Below, in pieces: positions 55,301 through 62,738 of a stretch of 64,000 nt of DNA. Position 1 is the stretch's first letter; the number at the start of each line of letters is the position of its first letter. Below the pieces are notes generated by a model. The model had not been told where the DNA came from. It ran no database searches and worked only from the letters and a program-made list of their open reading frames with translations. A program made the translations under genes and the position numbers. The DNA comes from Owenia fusiformis (Eukaryota > Annelida > Polychaeta > Sabellida > Oweniidae), in assembly GCA_903813345.2 (NCBI GenBank), contig CAIIXF020000001.1, forward strand, positions 5,582,001 through 5,646,000, in the 5' to 3' direction.

Positions 55301-58251
55301 TTTAGTTTCCCCTAAGGGTAAGAAAAGCAAACCTAAAGTACTTACCCCTTTCAAACAGCCTGATGCTACCATATCTGAGAGTAAGGATGGGTCATTCCAC
55401 GAGGCAAAGGTTAACAAATACAAGATGGGGGGTACCAAAAGTCCATTTGTTATGTTTGCACAGGGCATCAGAAGTCCACCTCCTGGCAACCATCAAGGTA
55501 GGTTTAAGTAAATGTGTGGATTTCACTTTATAGTGCTATATGGAAGCCATATTTCAAGAAATTGTTTAACCCTCTTACTAATAGGGCTATATACTTTGAC
55601 CTCACCAAAATGGTTTTCATAGTGGTTTTGATAGTTTTAATATTTGCTTATACCCATGATATTATGATAACTAAAGACTAGAGGGTAATGTTCTTTAATG
55701 TATGTAGGTCAGATTCAAAATCTAGATCTAAATCTATAATTTTTTTTAATTTTTATTATTAGCTCACATGGTGAGCTATAGCTATCACTCACTTGTCCAT
55801 CTGTCTATTTGTCAGTCTGTCCCCCTGTCACAATACTGCCACAAAAGTGGCACATTTTAAAACCTTTCTCAATTCCTGTTTAAAATTATTTTTGTCTCAA
55901 CATCAATACAGAAAACTCCCCCATGACTCCAGATTCAAAACCTCGCTCACTTTCAAAATAGCCACCATTTTGTCCATTTACTAGCTAGAGTTTTTAAACC
56001 TCTGTTGATAGGATTCACGTTTTAAATTATTTTTGTTCAGCATCAATACAGAAAACCACCCTGTGACTCCTGATTCAAAAACTTGTCTACTTTCAAAATG
56101 GCCACCATTTTTGTCTTGCAAAATTAACTTTTGGGCCATTTAGTGGCTTTATAAAAAATGTCATGTACGAAACCCTGCATTGTAAAAGCCAATATCACTA
56201 TAAACAGTACTTTTATGGAATAATTGTGTAAGAAAAAATCAAACAAATTCTTTCAAAATCTCCATTTTTGGTATAAAAAATCACATTTCGCCCAATACCA
56301 TGTGAGCCCAGTTCCCATGGTACTATTTTTTGTCAAAAAATGAAAGGCATTAAGGGGCAACAAATGACTCAATTTTACCAATTAAAATGATAACAATAGT
56401 CTTGCTTTTAAAAGTCAAAATTATATTTTCAGTTTCCTGATATAAAAACCACAAAACATGATAGAGTGTTCACATACTTTCACTGTGATATGGAAATCAA
56501 TTCGAAAAACTATTTTAGTGAATAAAACAAAACTCTATTGATATCAAATATTATCATTTCAGGTGGTTTTGCTGAGTATTCTGTGAATGATACTCCAGAG
56601 TTGATGTCAGTTGAAATGACACCACAAAATGACACTTTGACACCAAGCTCCAGCAATGCAGCAAGTAAAGCTAACAAAAAAGCTAAGAGGAAGTTAATTG
56701 CTGACGAAGAAGAGAAAACTAAGAAGTCACCTAAACTTAACTCCAAACAGGTACAATTATCCTTCTTTCTGTCTAAAATCACCTCAATATACTGAGCATA
56801 AATTACATCAGACCAGATCCATCACAATTTTTAGAAAGTGACAAAATTTCTAACACCATTTGATAATCTAGACAGCAGAATTAATTATCCCACCGAACGA
56901 AGCATCCATTTGTCCGGGTGTTAACTCAAATTCCGGTTGACGGATTTGATTCAAATTTTATAGGCTTATGCCTTTTTGAAGTAGAACCTCTGCTCGAGAA
57001 GGAATTTGGACACTTAATTCAAAATGGCCGACATTTTTCGTAAAAAATATAATCTTTGATAACTCCAATACTAGTTCATGGATTTGGTTCAAATTTTTAT
57101 ACTGATGCTTAGAGACAAAAGAGCTACGCTGAAGAAGAGATTTTCAAAATGGCTGCTAAATCTCAAAATGGCGGCCATTTTCGCAAAAAAACATAATCTT
57201 TGATAACTCAAATACATGTACCAGTGACACGCGGTACTAACTCTCCAGAACATATCGAAACCAAAACGCCCCGCAAAACCGTTAATTTGAATTTCAAATC
57301 TATTTTGTCTTTGGAAAATCAATGATTGTGAATCTCACACTACACCATTTTTCTTCAAACTTGTTCCATTAAAACCTTCACAGAAATACCTTTCAGTCGA
57401 GACATTGCCTTTGTTTACAAAGTCCCTCGTTTTAGCGGCGTTTTGGTCCCGAGATGTGAGAAGATGCAAATCTTTAGAGATTTCAATCAAAAGCCTCGTT
57501 GGATCTACAGTATACACCTTATCTATACACGTTTGTAGTCATAGACTCTGCTGGGCGTTTTGGAAGACAACGGAGCGTTTTGGTCAATTTCGAACAGTTG
57601 CGTAGGACTTTTTTAAATTTCTGCGTTTAATGTAATAAATATGTTGGTGCAGCAATGGAGGGTTGTAATGGGAGTCCTTGTGCAAAGAACTGGCGATATA
57701 TCGAGGCTTTTGGTTGAAATCTCTAAAGATTTGCATCATCTCACATCTGGGGACCAAAACGCCGCTATAACAAGGGCTTCTTTTCAGCTTCTTTTTCAAA
57801 TTTCTTTGATTGAAACCCAAAATAAATTCAAGCTTCTTACGTTTTATCACCCAGCACAGGACAAACATAACGGTCAATATTTAGTGAATTTTTTTATTTC
57901 CCGAATTTTCCAAAACTCAAGAAAAATGCTAAATATACCACCACACGAAAATTACCAGGAGTACAATTATTTTTGTATTCTTTTTTTATTCTGAAGTTGA
58001 TGATTAGTTGCTCTGATGTAAAATGACAATACTCCCAGTCCAAAATTGTTTGCTATGCACTATGTGGTCCTTTTCCAGATATATTTTATAGTAAAAGGTA
58101 TTGTAAAATGTATGGTTCTGATATCTGATTTGTTCACTTAGATTTACCTTTTTCATTGCAGAAACGAAAACTTGAACGTGAAGGGAAGAATAAGAAGATT
58201 GGCAAACATTTCTACGAATCAGCAAATGTGAAGAATCGACGCAATCGCTGA
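31382..58251 (+). CDS. GNL2: GNL2/NOG2 nucleolar GTPase, 15 exons
   Basis: GNL2 (yeast Nog2/Nug2) is a circularly permuted GTPase that acts on pre-60S ribosomal particles in nucleolus and nucleoplasm. Exons: 31382-31451, 36431-36518, 37553-37647, 40641-40774, 41316-41414, 41833-41985, 42243-42401, 42679-42792, 43450-43578, 44239-44343, 52823-52981, 53423-53518, 54798-55497, 56563-56750, 58162-58251. Phases agree: 2379 nt, 792 aa; human is 731. An NGP1NT-type N-terminus ([32 protein letters not shown]) precedes the GTPase motifs in permuted order: DARDP 226-230, G4 NKCD 256-259, G5 HAS 283-285, G1 GYPNVGKSS 318-326, G2 PIAGQTK, G3 DCPG 362-365. [13 protein letters not shown] follows. The 700-nt exon 13 codes a highly acidic Asp/Glu/Ser tract, longer than in vertebrates, and the end is basic ([13 protein letters not shown]). 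No motif is lost. Intron 10 hosts an antisense gene. Confidence 0.96.
31885..31909. repeat. 25-nt poly-C run
   Basis: An uninterrupted C tract follows CTCG and is followed by GCAACACAAAATCCTGGATCC. A G/C-rich partner (AGAGGGGGGCG, CCCCCCCCCC) lies about 110 bp to the left. GGGGCGGATCC-type ends suggest a small decayed MITE around 31755-31938. The run length may be a sequencing or assembly estimate. Confidence 0.7.
32486..34014. mobile_element. 1.5-kb transposon with ~105-bp inverted ends
   Basis: The ends read GAAAGAATGTGATGTAACC and its inverse. They continue through ACGTGTCTACTTACCGGC, TTGTTCTATGTCATCC, ATCGGACTAG and GCAGCCAAACACGACA with few mismatches. No transposase is visible in 1529 bp, and no clear target duplication was found. 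The interior has a tight cluster of CACGTG sites (listed separately) and GCGTCCCTTG words. It occupies part of GNL2 intron 1. Confidence 0.7.
32652..32687. promoter_or_regulatory. Cluster of four CACGTG E-boxes
   Basis: CACGTG occurs at 32652, 32663, 32670 and 32682. Two lie in TCACGTGAC context, the CLEAR/M-box form bound by MITF/TFE-type bHLH-Zip factors. Variants CATGTGAC, CACATGTC and GACGTGTCA follow to 32740. The cluster is inside a transposon, so function is uncertain; its density is far above the local background. Confidence 0.4.
34172..36195. mobile_element. 2.0-kb Mutator-like element with 9-bp target duplication
   Basis: The ends GGTTATAATGAAAACACGCG and the exact inverse are followed by GCGCTA/TAGCGC-rich subterminal zones. 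AGACAAATA is repeated exactly at both borders (34163-34171, 36196-36204). A 9-bp duplication fits Mutator-like transposons. The 2024-bp interior codes no recognisable transposase and carries a nested 149-bp MITE at 34951. It lies in GNL2 intron 1. Confidence 0.75.
34951..35099. mobile_element. 149-bp MITE with 10-bp target duplication, nested
   Basis: GTTGTGGGGG flanks the element on both sides (34941-34950, 35100-35109). The ends share GCCCGTAGCCAGC / GCTGGCTACGGGC. The interior has an AGGGGGAGCTCC / GGGGGAGCTCC-type palindrome near the right end. It inserted into the 2-kb element after that had landed, which gives a relative age. Confidence 0.75.
38148..38392. mobile_element. Fold-back MITE, ~245 bp
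   Basis: ATTTCAGAATTTTTTAG pairs with TAATTCTGAAAT. The inner arms ACAAAACATG..CCTCTCTCTAT and ATAGAGAGGAGC..CATGTTTTGT pair as well. It lies in GNL2 intron 3 before the LINE remnant and is non-coding. Confidence 0.55.
38786..40617 (+). pseudogene. 5'-truncated, frameshifted LINE (L1/Tx1-like reverse transcriptase)
   Basis: The first segment (38786-39090) carries reverse transcriptase motifs [16 protein letters not shown] and [11 protein letters not shown]. The reading then moves to the frame of 38952-40514 at about 39075-39090 ([15 protein letters not shown]), so a small indel has broken the frame. The second segment has the thumb region ([36 protein letters not shown]) and ends with the Cys/His knuckle of the zf-RVT type ([19 protein letters not shown]). 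An A-rich tail (40595-40617) marks the 3' end. Endonuclease and the RT N-terminus are absent, as usual for 5' truncation. It sits in GNL2 intron 3 in sense orientation. It cannot move on its own. Confidence 0.88.
42160..42225. repeat. 33-bp duplication next to the GNL2 exon 7 acceptor
   Basis: CTGTAAACTATTC[T/G]GTTGTTGAGAG is present twice with period 33, just before the exon at 42243. It lies where branch point and pyrimidine tract would be and may have duplicated part of the splice signal. Confidence 0.6.
43751..43926. mobile_element. 176-bp palindromic MITE with TA duplication
   Basis: CACAGGCAAATTACATCGG and its inverse are the ends, with TA at both borders (43749-43750, 43927-43928). 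Pairing continues inward (ACCCC.TACAAG, GGAGCT.GT, GTCAA.GG), so most of the element forms one hairpin. It lies in GNL2 intron 9. Confidence 0.75.
44511..44516 (-). terminator. Poly(A) signal of the antisense sulfotransferase gene
   Basis: TTTATT on the plus strand gives AATAAA on the minus strand, about 105 bp after the stop codon at 44622-44624. It is the nearest canonical signal downstream. Confidence 0.4.
44622..45746 (-). CDS. Heparan sulfate 3-O-sulfotransferase-like, intronless
   Basis: This 374-aa protein is predicted to move sulfate from PAPS to a glycan in the Golgi. It is a type II membrane protein: a short tail, a hydrophobic anchor at 7-21 ([14 protein letters not shown]), a stem, then the catalytic domain. 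The 5'-phosphosulfate loop is GMFKGGTGT (Lys125). The 3'-phosphate motif is [15 protein letters not shown] (210-224). The C-terminus has the paired cysteines 318/329 and [11 protein letters not shown] followed by KSFAW, all typical of HS3ST/NDST sulfotransferase domains. N-glycosylation sequons are at 54, 170, 232, 243 and 323. Where HS3ST enzymes have N-E-V-H-F-F, this protein reads E-S-Q-G-Y-F (145-150), so the usual catalytic Glu seems replaced. The gene has no introns and lies antisense in GNL2 intron 10, suggesting a retrocopy or an intronless lineage-expanded family. The start is the only Met before the anchor. The subfamily is not certain. Confidence 0.85.
   Translation of the reverse strand: MTFISRTILLVLGVLFVILLMNNLHNGMGHMSGYTDHQNLENVQEFFKSSENQNASPEEIMRIYGTFPSTDHPYYKTHKLHYIYFSADHDDLQSKLKQDKKSIKKGLHEKLGLRRADVILAGMFKGGTGTIMQFLNSHPQIVQLESQGYFSHHDRYILNSFQDHLKIKGNGSVRDDQLILERCTGCFISQAARDRLKVFYPDNHVKFLIMVRDPVDRLISEFTQNFWITGKNLSIEEAYFLPNGSINEDHIAIQKSIYVKHLALWYTMFPRELIYLVDADIFTRQPWVELNKIEQFIGVEHFLNEDKFVPHPTKAFYCILRGNETDVNCMGKAKGRTHPHIKDETIQMLKDYFKVFNEELFALAGKSFAWSRNY
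46441..47399. mobile_element. Compound palindrome of 959 bp with CRE-like sites
   Basis: The outer arms start CACTGGTCAG / CTGACCAGTG and pair through TTCACATTT.AGATGG, TTTGATATTTGAAC and CTTAAGGGAAGG. An inner palindrome follows: GTATACGAC.GGCCTTTTG, ACCTGCAACCAGTAC. At the centre are three units of GGTCACATGGGTAAATGGTGC-type repeats facing three inverted ones. TGACGTCA, the full CRE/ATF palindrome, occurs at 46954 and 47043, with many TGACCTATGACGT variants. It is one large fold-back without coding sequence. Confidence 0.7.
48230..48790. repeat. Tandem-core element (GTCACCACC family), copy without clear ends
   Basis: GGCGGTTGGCGTCTGTAAC is followed by four to five core units containing TTCAAATCTGACT, TTTGACCTTCAATGAC, CAAGGTCAAAAAGGTC and CTTGCTTCAAATTG. 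These are the same phrases as at 5767-6505. Neither the GTCACCACC nor the GGTGGT end is present, so this copy is truncated on both sides. Confidence 0.55.
49135..49500. repeat. Diverged ~190-bp tandem duplication
   Basis: TAACAAGTCAAAAATACA, ATATTGA.T..TGATCT, TTTACATCACA.TGAG.AAG and GCAACATTT.AAAACACATG occur twice at a spacing of about 180-190 bp. No coding frame is supported. Confidence 0.5.
51091..52055. repeat. Tandem-core element, 'AGCTCACATGG' family, copy 1
   Basis: The left end TATTAGCTCACATGGTGAGC is followed by a GTCCGTCC microsatellite. The core units (152-bp spacing for the first two) carry ACCTCTGTCGATAGGATTCC, CAACATCAATACAGAAAA, CCTATGACTCCTGGTTC and TTTTCAAAATGG. The right end is CCATGTGAGCCCAGTACCC then ATGGTACTA. 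AGCTCACATGG and CCATGTGAGC are subterminal inverse copies. The same ends occur at 55757-56326. Confidence 0.7.
52665..52770. repeat. Core-less GTCACCACC-family element beside GNL2 exon 11
   Basis: ATGTCACCACTGAAAGTTG at the left and GCAGGTGGCGACATT at the right enclose ATTAATGTTATGG, TGTGACGGTGTTAG and CATCTGTAACAAATGG. It is a degenerate minimal copy ending about 50 bp before the acceptor of exon 11 (52822). Confidence 0.5.
53807..54037 (-). pseudogene. Mariner-type transposase fragment
   Basis: Read on the minus strand, the frame gives [19 protein letters not shown] then [14 protein letters not shown], an in-frame TGA, then [19 protein letters not shown]. This matches the mariner core pattern W-P..LT-EQK ... 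I-GDE-W .. PE-K, including the second catalytic Asp region (SDESW). Only about 75 codons remain, so it is a dead remnant. It lies antisense in GNL2 intron 12. Confidence 0.65.
54074..54210. mobile_element. 137-bp palindromic MITE
   Basis: TTTTGGATATGGGGTTTATCC pairs with the inverse half ending AACCCCATATCCAAACCG. Pairing continues through GAGATATGCATATCTACC and the centre GGGACCGTAGGGACCG. The two halves form almost one complete hairpin. Confidence 0.6.
54217..54549. mobile_element. MITE with ends TTATCCTATACCAAGTAGAG
   Basis: The left end and its inverse (CTCTACTTGGCATAGGATAA) match with one change over about 24 bp. The left interior is a T-rich tract of roughly 180 bp made of TTTTTC and AATTTTTT words; the right part repeats GGGAGATATGG. 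It begins six bases after the previous palindrome, so the two may be one composite insertion in GNL2 intron 12. Confidence 0.6.
55757..56326. repeat. Tandem-core element, 'AGCTCACATGG' family, copy 2
   Basis: It has the same left end (TTATTAGCTCACATGGTGAG), core phrases (CAACATCAATACAGAAAA, TTTTCAAAATGGCCACC) and right end (CCATGTGAGCCCAGTTCCC) as the copy at 51091, but fewer core units and more decay. It lies in GNL2 intron 13, in the same orientation as the other copy. Confidence 0.65.
56884..57232. repeat. ATGGCGGC-type tandem-core element, copy 2 (partial)
   Basis: ATTATCCCACCGAACG is followed by TTCAAATTTTATAGG, CTCGAGAAGGAATTT, CAAAATGGCGGCCATTTT and TAATCTTTGATAACTC. These are shared with the arrays at 18050 and 61846. 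The right-hand end (GGTGGGATTTGCTACTCC) is missing. It lies in GNL2 intron 14. Confidence 0.55.
57427..57773. mobile_element. Fold-back element with ~75-bp near-perfect arms
   Basis: GTTTTAGCGGCGTTTTGGTC and the inverse GACCAAAACGCCGCTATAAC begin arms that stay paired through GAGATGTGAGA, GATGCAAATCTTTAGAGATT and AAAGCCTCG. About 200 bp lies between the arms. Open frames on both strands mirror each other. It lies in GNL2 intron 14. Confidence 0.65.
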
Positions 58252-58340
58252 TGAAAAAAATATTTTAATATTTTGGAGGAATTTGGAGTTTTGTGTATGA
58301 TAGTCAATATAAAGTAAAAATATTGCAGAAAACAAACCTC

Positions 58341-58346
58341 AATAAA
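58341..58346 (+). terminator. GNL2: Probable GNL2 poly(A) signal AATAAA
   Basis: AATAAA lies 90 bp after the GNL2 stop codon; a second one follows at 58386. The positions are typical of a short 3'UTR. No cDNA evidence is available here. Confidence 0.5.
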
Positions 58347-59600
58347 CATAAAGGAAATTAAAGAACACTCAATGTGTAGAAATTAAATAAAAGAACACTC
58401 ATGATTCAAAGAGGAAATTAGGGAACACTTGTTATTCAGAAATGAAATGTAAGATTAAGAACATTCAAGGTAGAGAATGCAAATAAAAGACCACTGACTG
58501 TACAGAAAGAAAATTATAGCAAACCCAATTAGAGTAGGAACAATTAGATAACCCAAACTGTTCAGAAGACTTTTACAGGCCACTACTACCAAAATATTTA
58601 TTTATACTGTATATTATAATGATTGTTCATCTGTCAGTATGTTTGTCCAAGCAATAACTTTAATACCAATTCATAGGTTTGGTTCAACGTTTAAAGGTTG
58701 ATACCTTATGGGCATAGGACCTCTGCTGAATATTAAATGGCCGCCATTTTTTATGTCCCTACCACATAGTGTAGGGCCATATTGTCAGCCAAGGTGAGTC
58801 TCTGTCCAAGTCCATCCATCTGTCTGTACATGTGACAGTTTTCTGCTACAGGTATCTGATATCACCCTCAACCCTCAAATGTTTAGGGTGTACATACATA
58901 TGCAGTAGAAAAATTGGGTTAATCAGAAATTTTTAGAGATGTTTCTTGGTATGAAACTTTACAACGCATTAGTTCTTGGACATTCTAGGTAAATGTAAGG
59001 TACCCATTTTGGACTTCCTATCCTAAAATTTAAGATCGTCTCCATGTTTCCAAGCCAAACCATAATGGATTGCTCTGAAATTCATAGGGATGTTTCCTGT
59101 TATAAAACTTAACAACTGATGATGTTGCCATGGTGCAACCCCTAGTTTGAATCCATTGATTTCTTATATCATGAATGACCTGAAACATAAACTCTTGGCT
59201 CCTAACAGTAAAAATAAATGGTTCAGATGTTTCCCTTTTAATAAAAGACTCATAGATATTTCAGAGTAGATCATATAATTTTTTGCACTTTTTATTCTAG
59301 TCTTGAAAAATTTCGCAACCTAATGCAGGCATTTGCAATAATTTGAGATCTTTGCAAAGTTAGGCTACAATTAATATACGAAATCAAGGTGTTCTTGAAA
59401 AGATCATCTCTCTTATTTGTTCCTTGGAATTTTTAGTTTGGCAGTAGGGAAATGTACATACTTTTGTTGAACATCGTAATTATTACCATGTATGTATGTC
59501 TTTATTGAAAATAGGAAATAAATGATTATAAGAATCCATCTAAATGACATTCTTGGTATGCATATTTATATATATATTCAAAATAATATATTCTATCAAA

Positions 59601-59870
59601 GATGGCTCTCACTTCAAAATTATGTTTCTCTTACTGCTCTCGATATGATATCATGAAGTGTTGCCAAAATTGCTATGGGTGTAGATGTAATTCAGTTGCT
59701 GCATTACTAAGCAAAGGTTTTGGTCCTTTGGATAAACTTGAGTGTTTGATTTAAAAGCTAAATCCACTTTGGCAAAGATGGATTACCAATGCCTACTATC
59801 TATAGTTTGGGGTTTTTAATTTGGAAAATAAGAAATTACATTGTAAAGCAGTTTGAAGTGAGGGCCATCT
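59601..59870. mobile_element. MITE with ends AGATGGCTCTCACTTCAAA
   Basis: AGATGGCTCTCACTTCAAA and the inverse TTTGAAGTGAGGGCCATCT lie 270 bp apart with one mismatch. The interior is AT-rich and non-coding. No target duplication is evident. Confidence 0.6.
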
Positions 59871-61845
59871 ACATGATTAGTGAGCTCTCCTTATAATGTA
59901 TACATGTATCATTATTTCCAATTCTATTGTAATTTCACAAAGTGGTCTATTTTAGAATTTAACAAAAAGGATTTCATCATTGAAATTATTGGGGAATTCA
60001 AGTGAATTTACAAACTGCAAATTGCATGTAATATGTTACGTTGCTTTGAAAAACCTCCTACAGTTCCCATGGAGGGTGTCACTGCAGTACTGTTTCATTA
60101 AACATTTTTCACAACCCTGGAAAAAACTATAGAGACCAATTTGAAACAGTGAAAATCAATTTGGGACTCTTAAGGACCATGCGGCGTCCGGCGGACATAA
60201 CTGTCGCTTCAACTCATTATAAATCACTTGGTTTTCATTTCATAAAGGTCTTGTGATGGAGAATTATATGAAATACCAATTTCGATCAAATGTGGTTGTG
60301 AATCGCCACAATACACCATCTTCCATATCGTCAGTGACAACAAAATCTGAATTTGAAATAATTAACAGAGACAACGGCACATGATATGACGGACTATGGT
60401 GGATGTATTGCACTGGAACATAGGAAAATGACAATGTTAACTCAGCACATTTGACCCACATTTACCATTGTTACAGCATCCATTGTTCTGTGTCATATTT
60501 TGATCGGTAAAATTAAATCCTTTATAGCGATGATAAAACTTTAACTATACAATGAGTAGAATCAGGCACTTTGATTGATTGTTGTACCAAAGGAATTTAA
60601 TCTAGCTACTCTATTAAACATGCAGTTAATGAAAATTGAATTGAATATGAACCTGTGGCTGCCATTTGTAACAACGGTATCTGGCTTTACCATTGTCAGG
60701 GTGTTCCGGTGTGATCATATGTTTATGAAAATTAACAGAACATTGAAGATTTAAACGTTTTTAACATTCTGTTTTTGTAATTTAAGTGAAGAACTACAAT
60801 TATGATTCTGTCGTCTTGTGAATTGTTCGTTCGCAAACGTTTAGATTTTCTAAAACACATGATGCTGACACACATTTTTGCCAAAAAGATTCTGCCTACA
60901 TCTCGCAAAATCATGGAAAAAGTAAAAGAGAAGAGTTACTCCACAGTGTTTATAGTGGGACTCGTCCTTACAAACCATGGCTTACAGCAGTCTCAGTTGA
61001 ATTAATTTCTCACTGTTCATTGAAAAAAGTTACCATTAATCACTCTCACACTTTGTAAGCATGTTATATATTAAGTCCATAATCTGTTATGCCATTTAAA
61101 CAAAAATAATGCCTTATATTTGTCAATTGCATTTTTGTTGTTGTTTGGTAGACCCTTTGCCATACAAGTTGTGGATTTTTCTGGTTTCCATACCTAATAC
61201 CTTCAAATTTCACCAGAAATATTTGCAGAAATTGTACCTGAATTGACTTGTGAGTCGTGACTAAAGTTAAGATGAATTAGATAATACAGTAACTTCCTTT
61301 GAACCCAGAATCACCAAAGCAACACTTATTAGGACAACAGATTCCAACCAGTTTCCCCAAGCTCCATCTTAAGCGGGGGATAAATCAGATACTGTAGTGG
61401 TTAACAGATTTATAGATTTAGATAATGTCATATGGAAATAGGACCTCTTATCTAGAAGTGCTGTTTTTCTAGTTATAAAATTTAATTGAGTGAAAAGAAA
61501 ATTTTCTTCATTGATAGATGTCATGATATATCTATTGTAAATACAATTTCATAATTTCATATACACCCTATGCAGACAGAGCCTGTTGGAAATATTGGGT
61601 GCGGAGCAAATGAGCGGAGGGTGCAGAGCTAACGGTCATTTTTGAATTTAAATTTGGGATATTTCTGAAACTAAGCCGTTTTGGGACTTCAAATATACCA
61701 AGATATGTGTATTTGACACCAAATATCAATACAATTGTGAAAATAGTAGCGCAATTCATTCTATAGCGACGCAGTGTACCTTAAACCTTTCCCAGACCTA
61801 TATATTTTGAAATTATCCTTTTAATACTGAGTCCCCAGCATTCAT

Positions 61846-62738
61846 AAAAAATGGAAATTCAGTGGCCATCTTGAAAATTGTAAATCGAACAGATCTACTG
61901 TGTCCCTTGGCATCATCATAGCGGAAAAAAAACGTAATCTCTGGTAACTCAAATACCAGTGAACGGATTTGGTTCAAATTTTATATGATGATGCCTAGGG
62001 ACAAAGGAGCTTCGCTCAAGATGGGATTTTCGAAATGGCCACTGAACTTCAAAATGGCAGCCATTTTTCGTAAAAAACACGCAATCTTTGATAACTCAAA
62101 TACCAGGGAACAGATTTGGCTCAAATTTTATATGATAATGCCTAGGGACACAATAGATCTGTTCAAGAAAGAATTTTCAAGATGGCGGCTTGATATTCAA
62201 AATGGCGGCCATTTTTCGTAAAAAAAGGTAATCTTTGATAACTCAAATACCAGTGAACGGATTTGTCTCAAATTTTATATGATGATGCCTAGGGACAAAG
62301 GAGATCTGTTCGAGAAAGAATTTTCAAGATGGCGGCTGAATTTCAAAATGGACGCCATTTTTCGTAAAAAAACGTAATCTTTGATAACTCAAATACCAGT
62401 GAACAGATTTGGCTCATTTTTTATATGATGATTCCTAGGGACACAGTAGATCTGTTCGAGAAATTTTTTCAAGATGGCGGCTGTATTTCAAAATGGTAGC
62501 CATTTTTCATAAGAAAAAACGTAATCTTTGATAAGTCAAATCCAGTGAACAGATTTGGTTCAAATTTTATATGCTGATGCCTAGAAACACAGTAGCTCTG
62601 TTCGAGAAAAAAATTTTAAGATGGCGGCTGATCTTCAGAATGGCTGCCATTTTTCATTTTCATTTTCGTAATCTTTGGTAACTCAACTGCCATTCGGTGG
62701 GATTTGCTACTCCGTGGAGTTGCTGTTTTTCTAGTTAC
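61846..62738. repeat. ~147-bp tandem array rich in AAGATGGCGGC
   Basis: TAATCTTTGATAACTC-type phrases recur at 61936, 62083, 62230, 62376, 62523 and 62670, a period of 146-147 bp. Each unit has ACAGATTTGG.TCAAATTTTATATGATGATG, GCCTAGGGACA, CTGTTCGAGAAA, TTTTCAAGATGGCGGCTG and AAAATGGCGGCCATTTTTCG. The left border (61860-61920) is an inverted unit. The right end is CATTCGGTGGGATTTGC then TACTCCGTGGAG, as in the copy at 18050. It belongs to the same interspersed family; no coding sequence. Confidence 0.8.
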
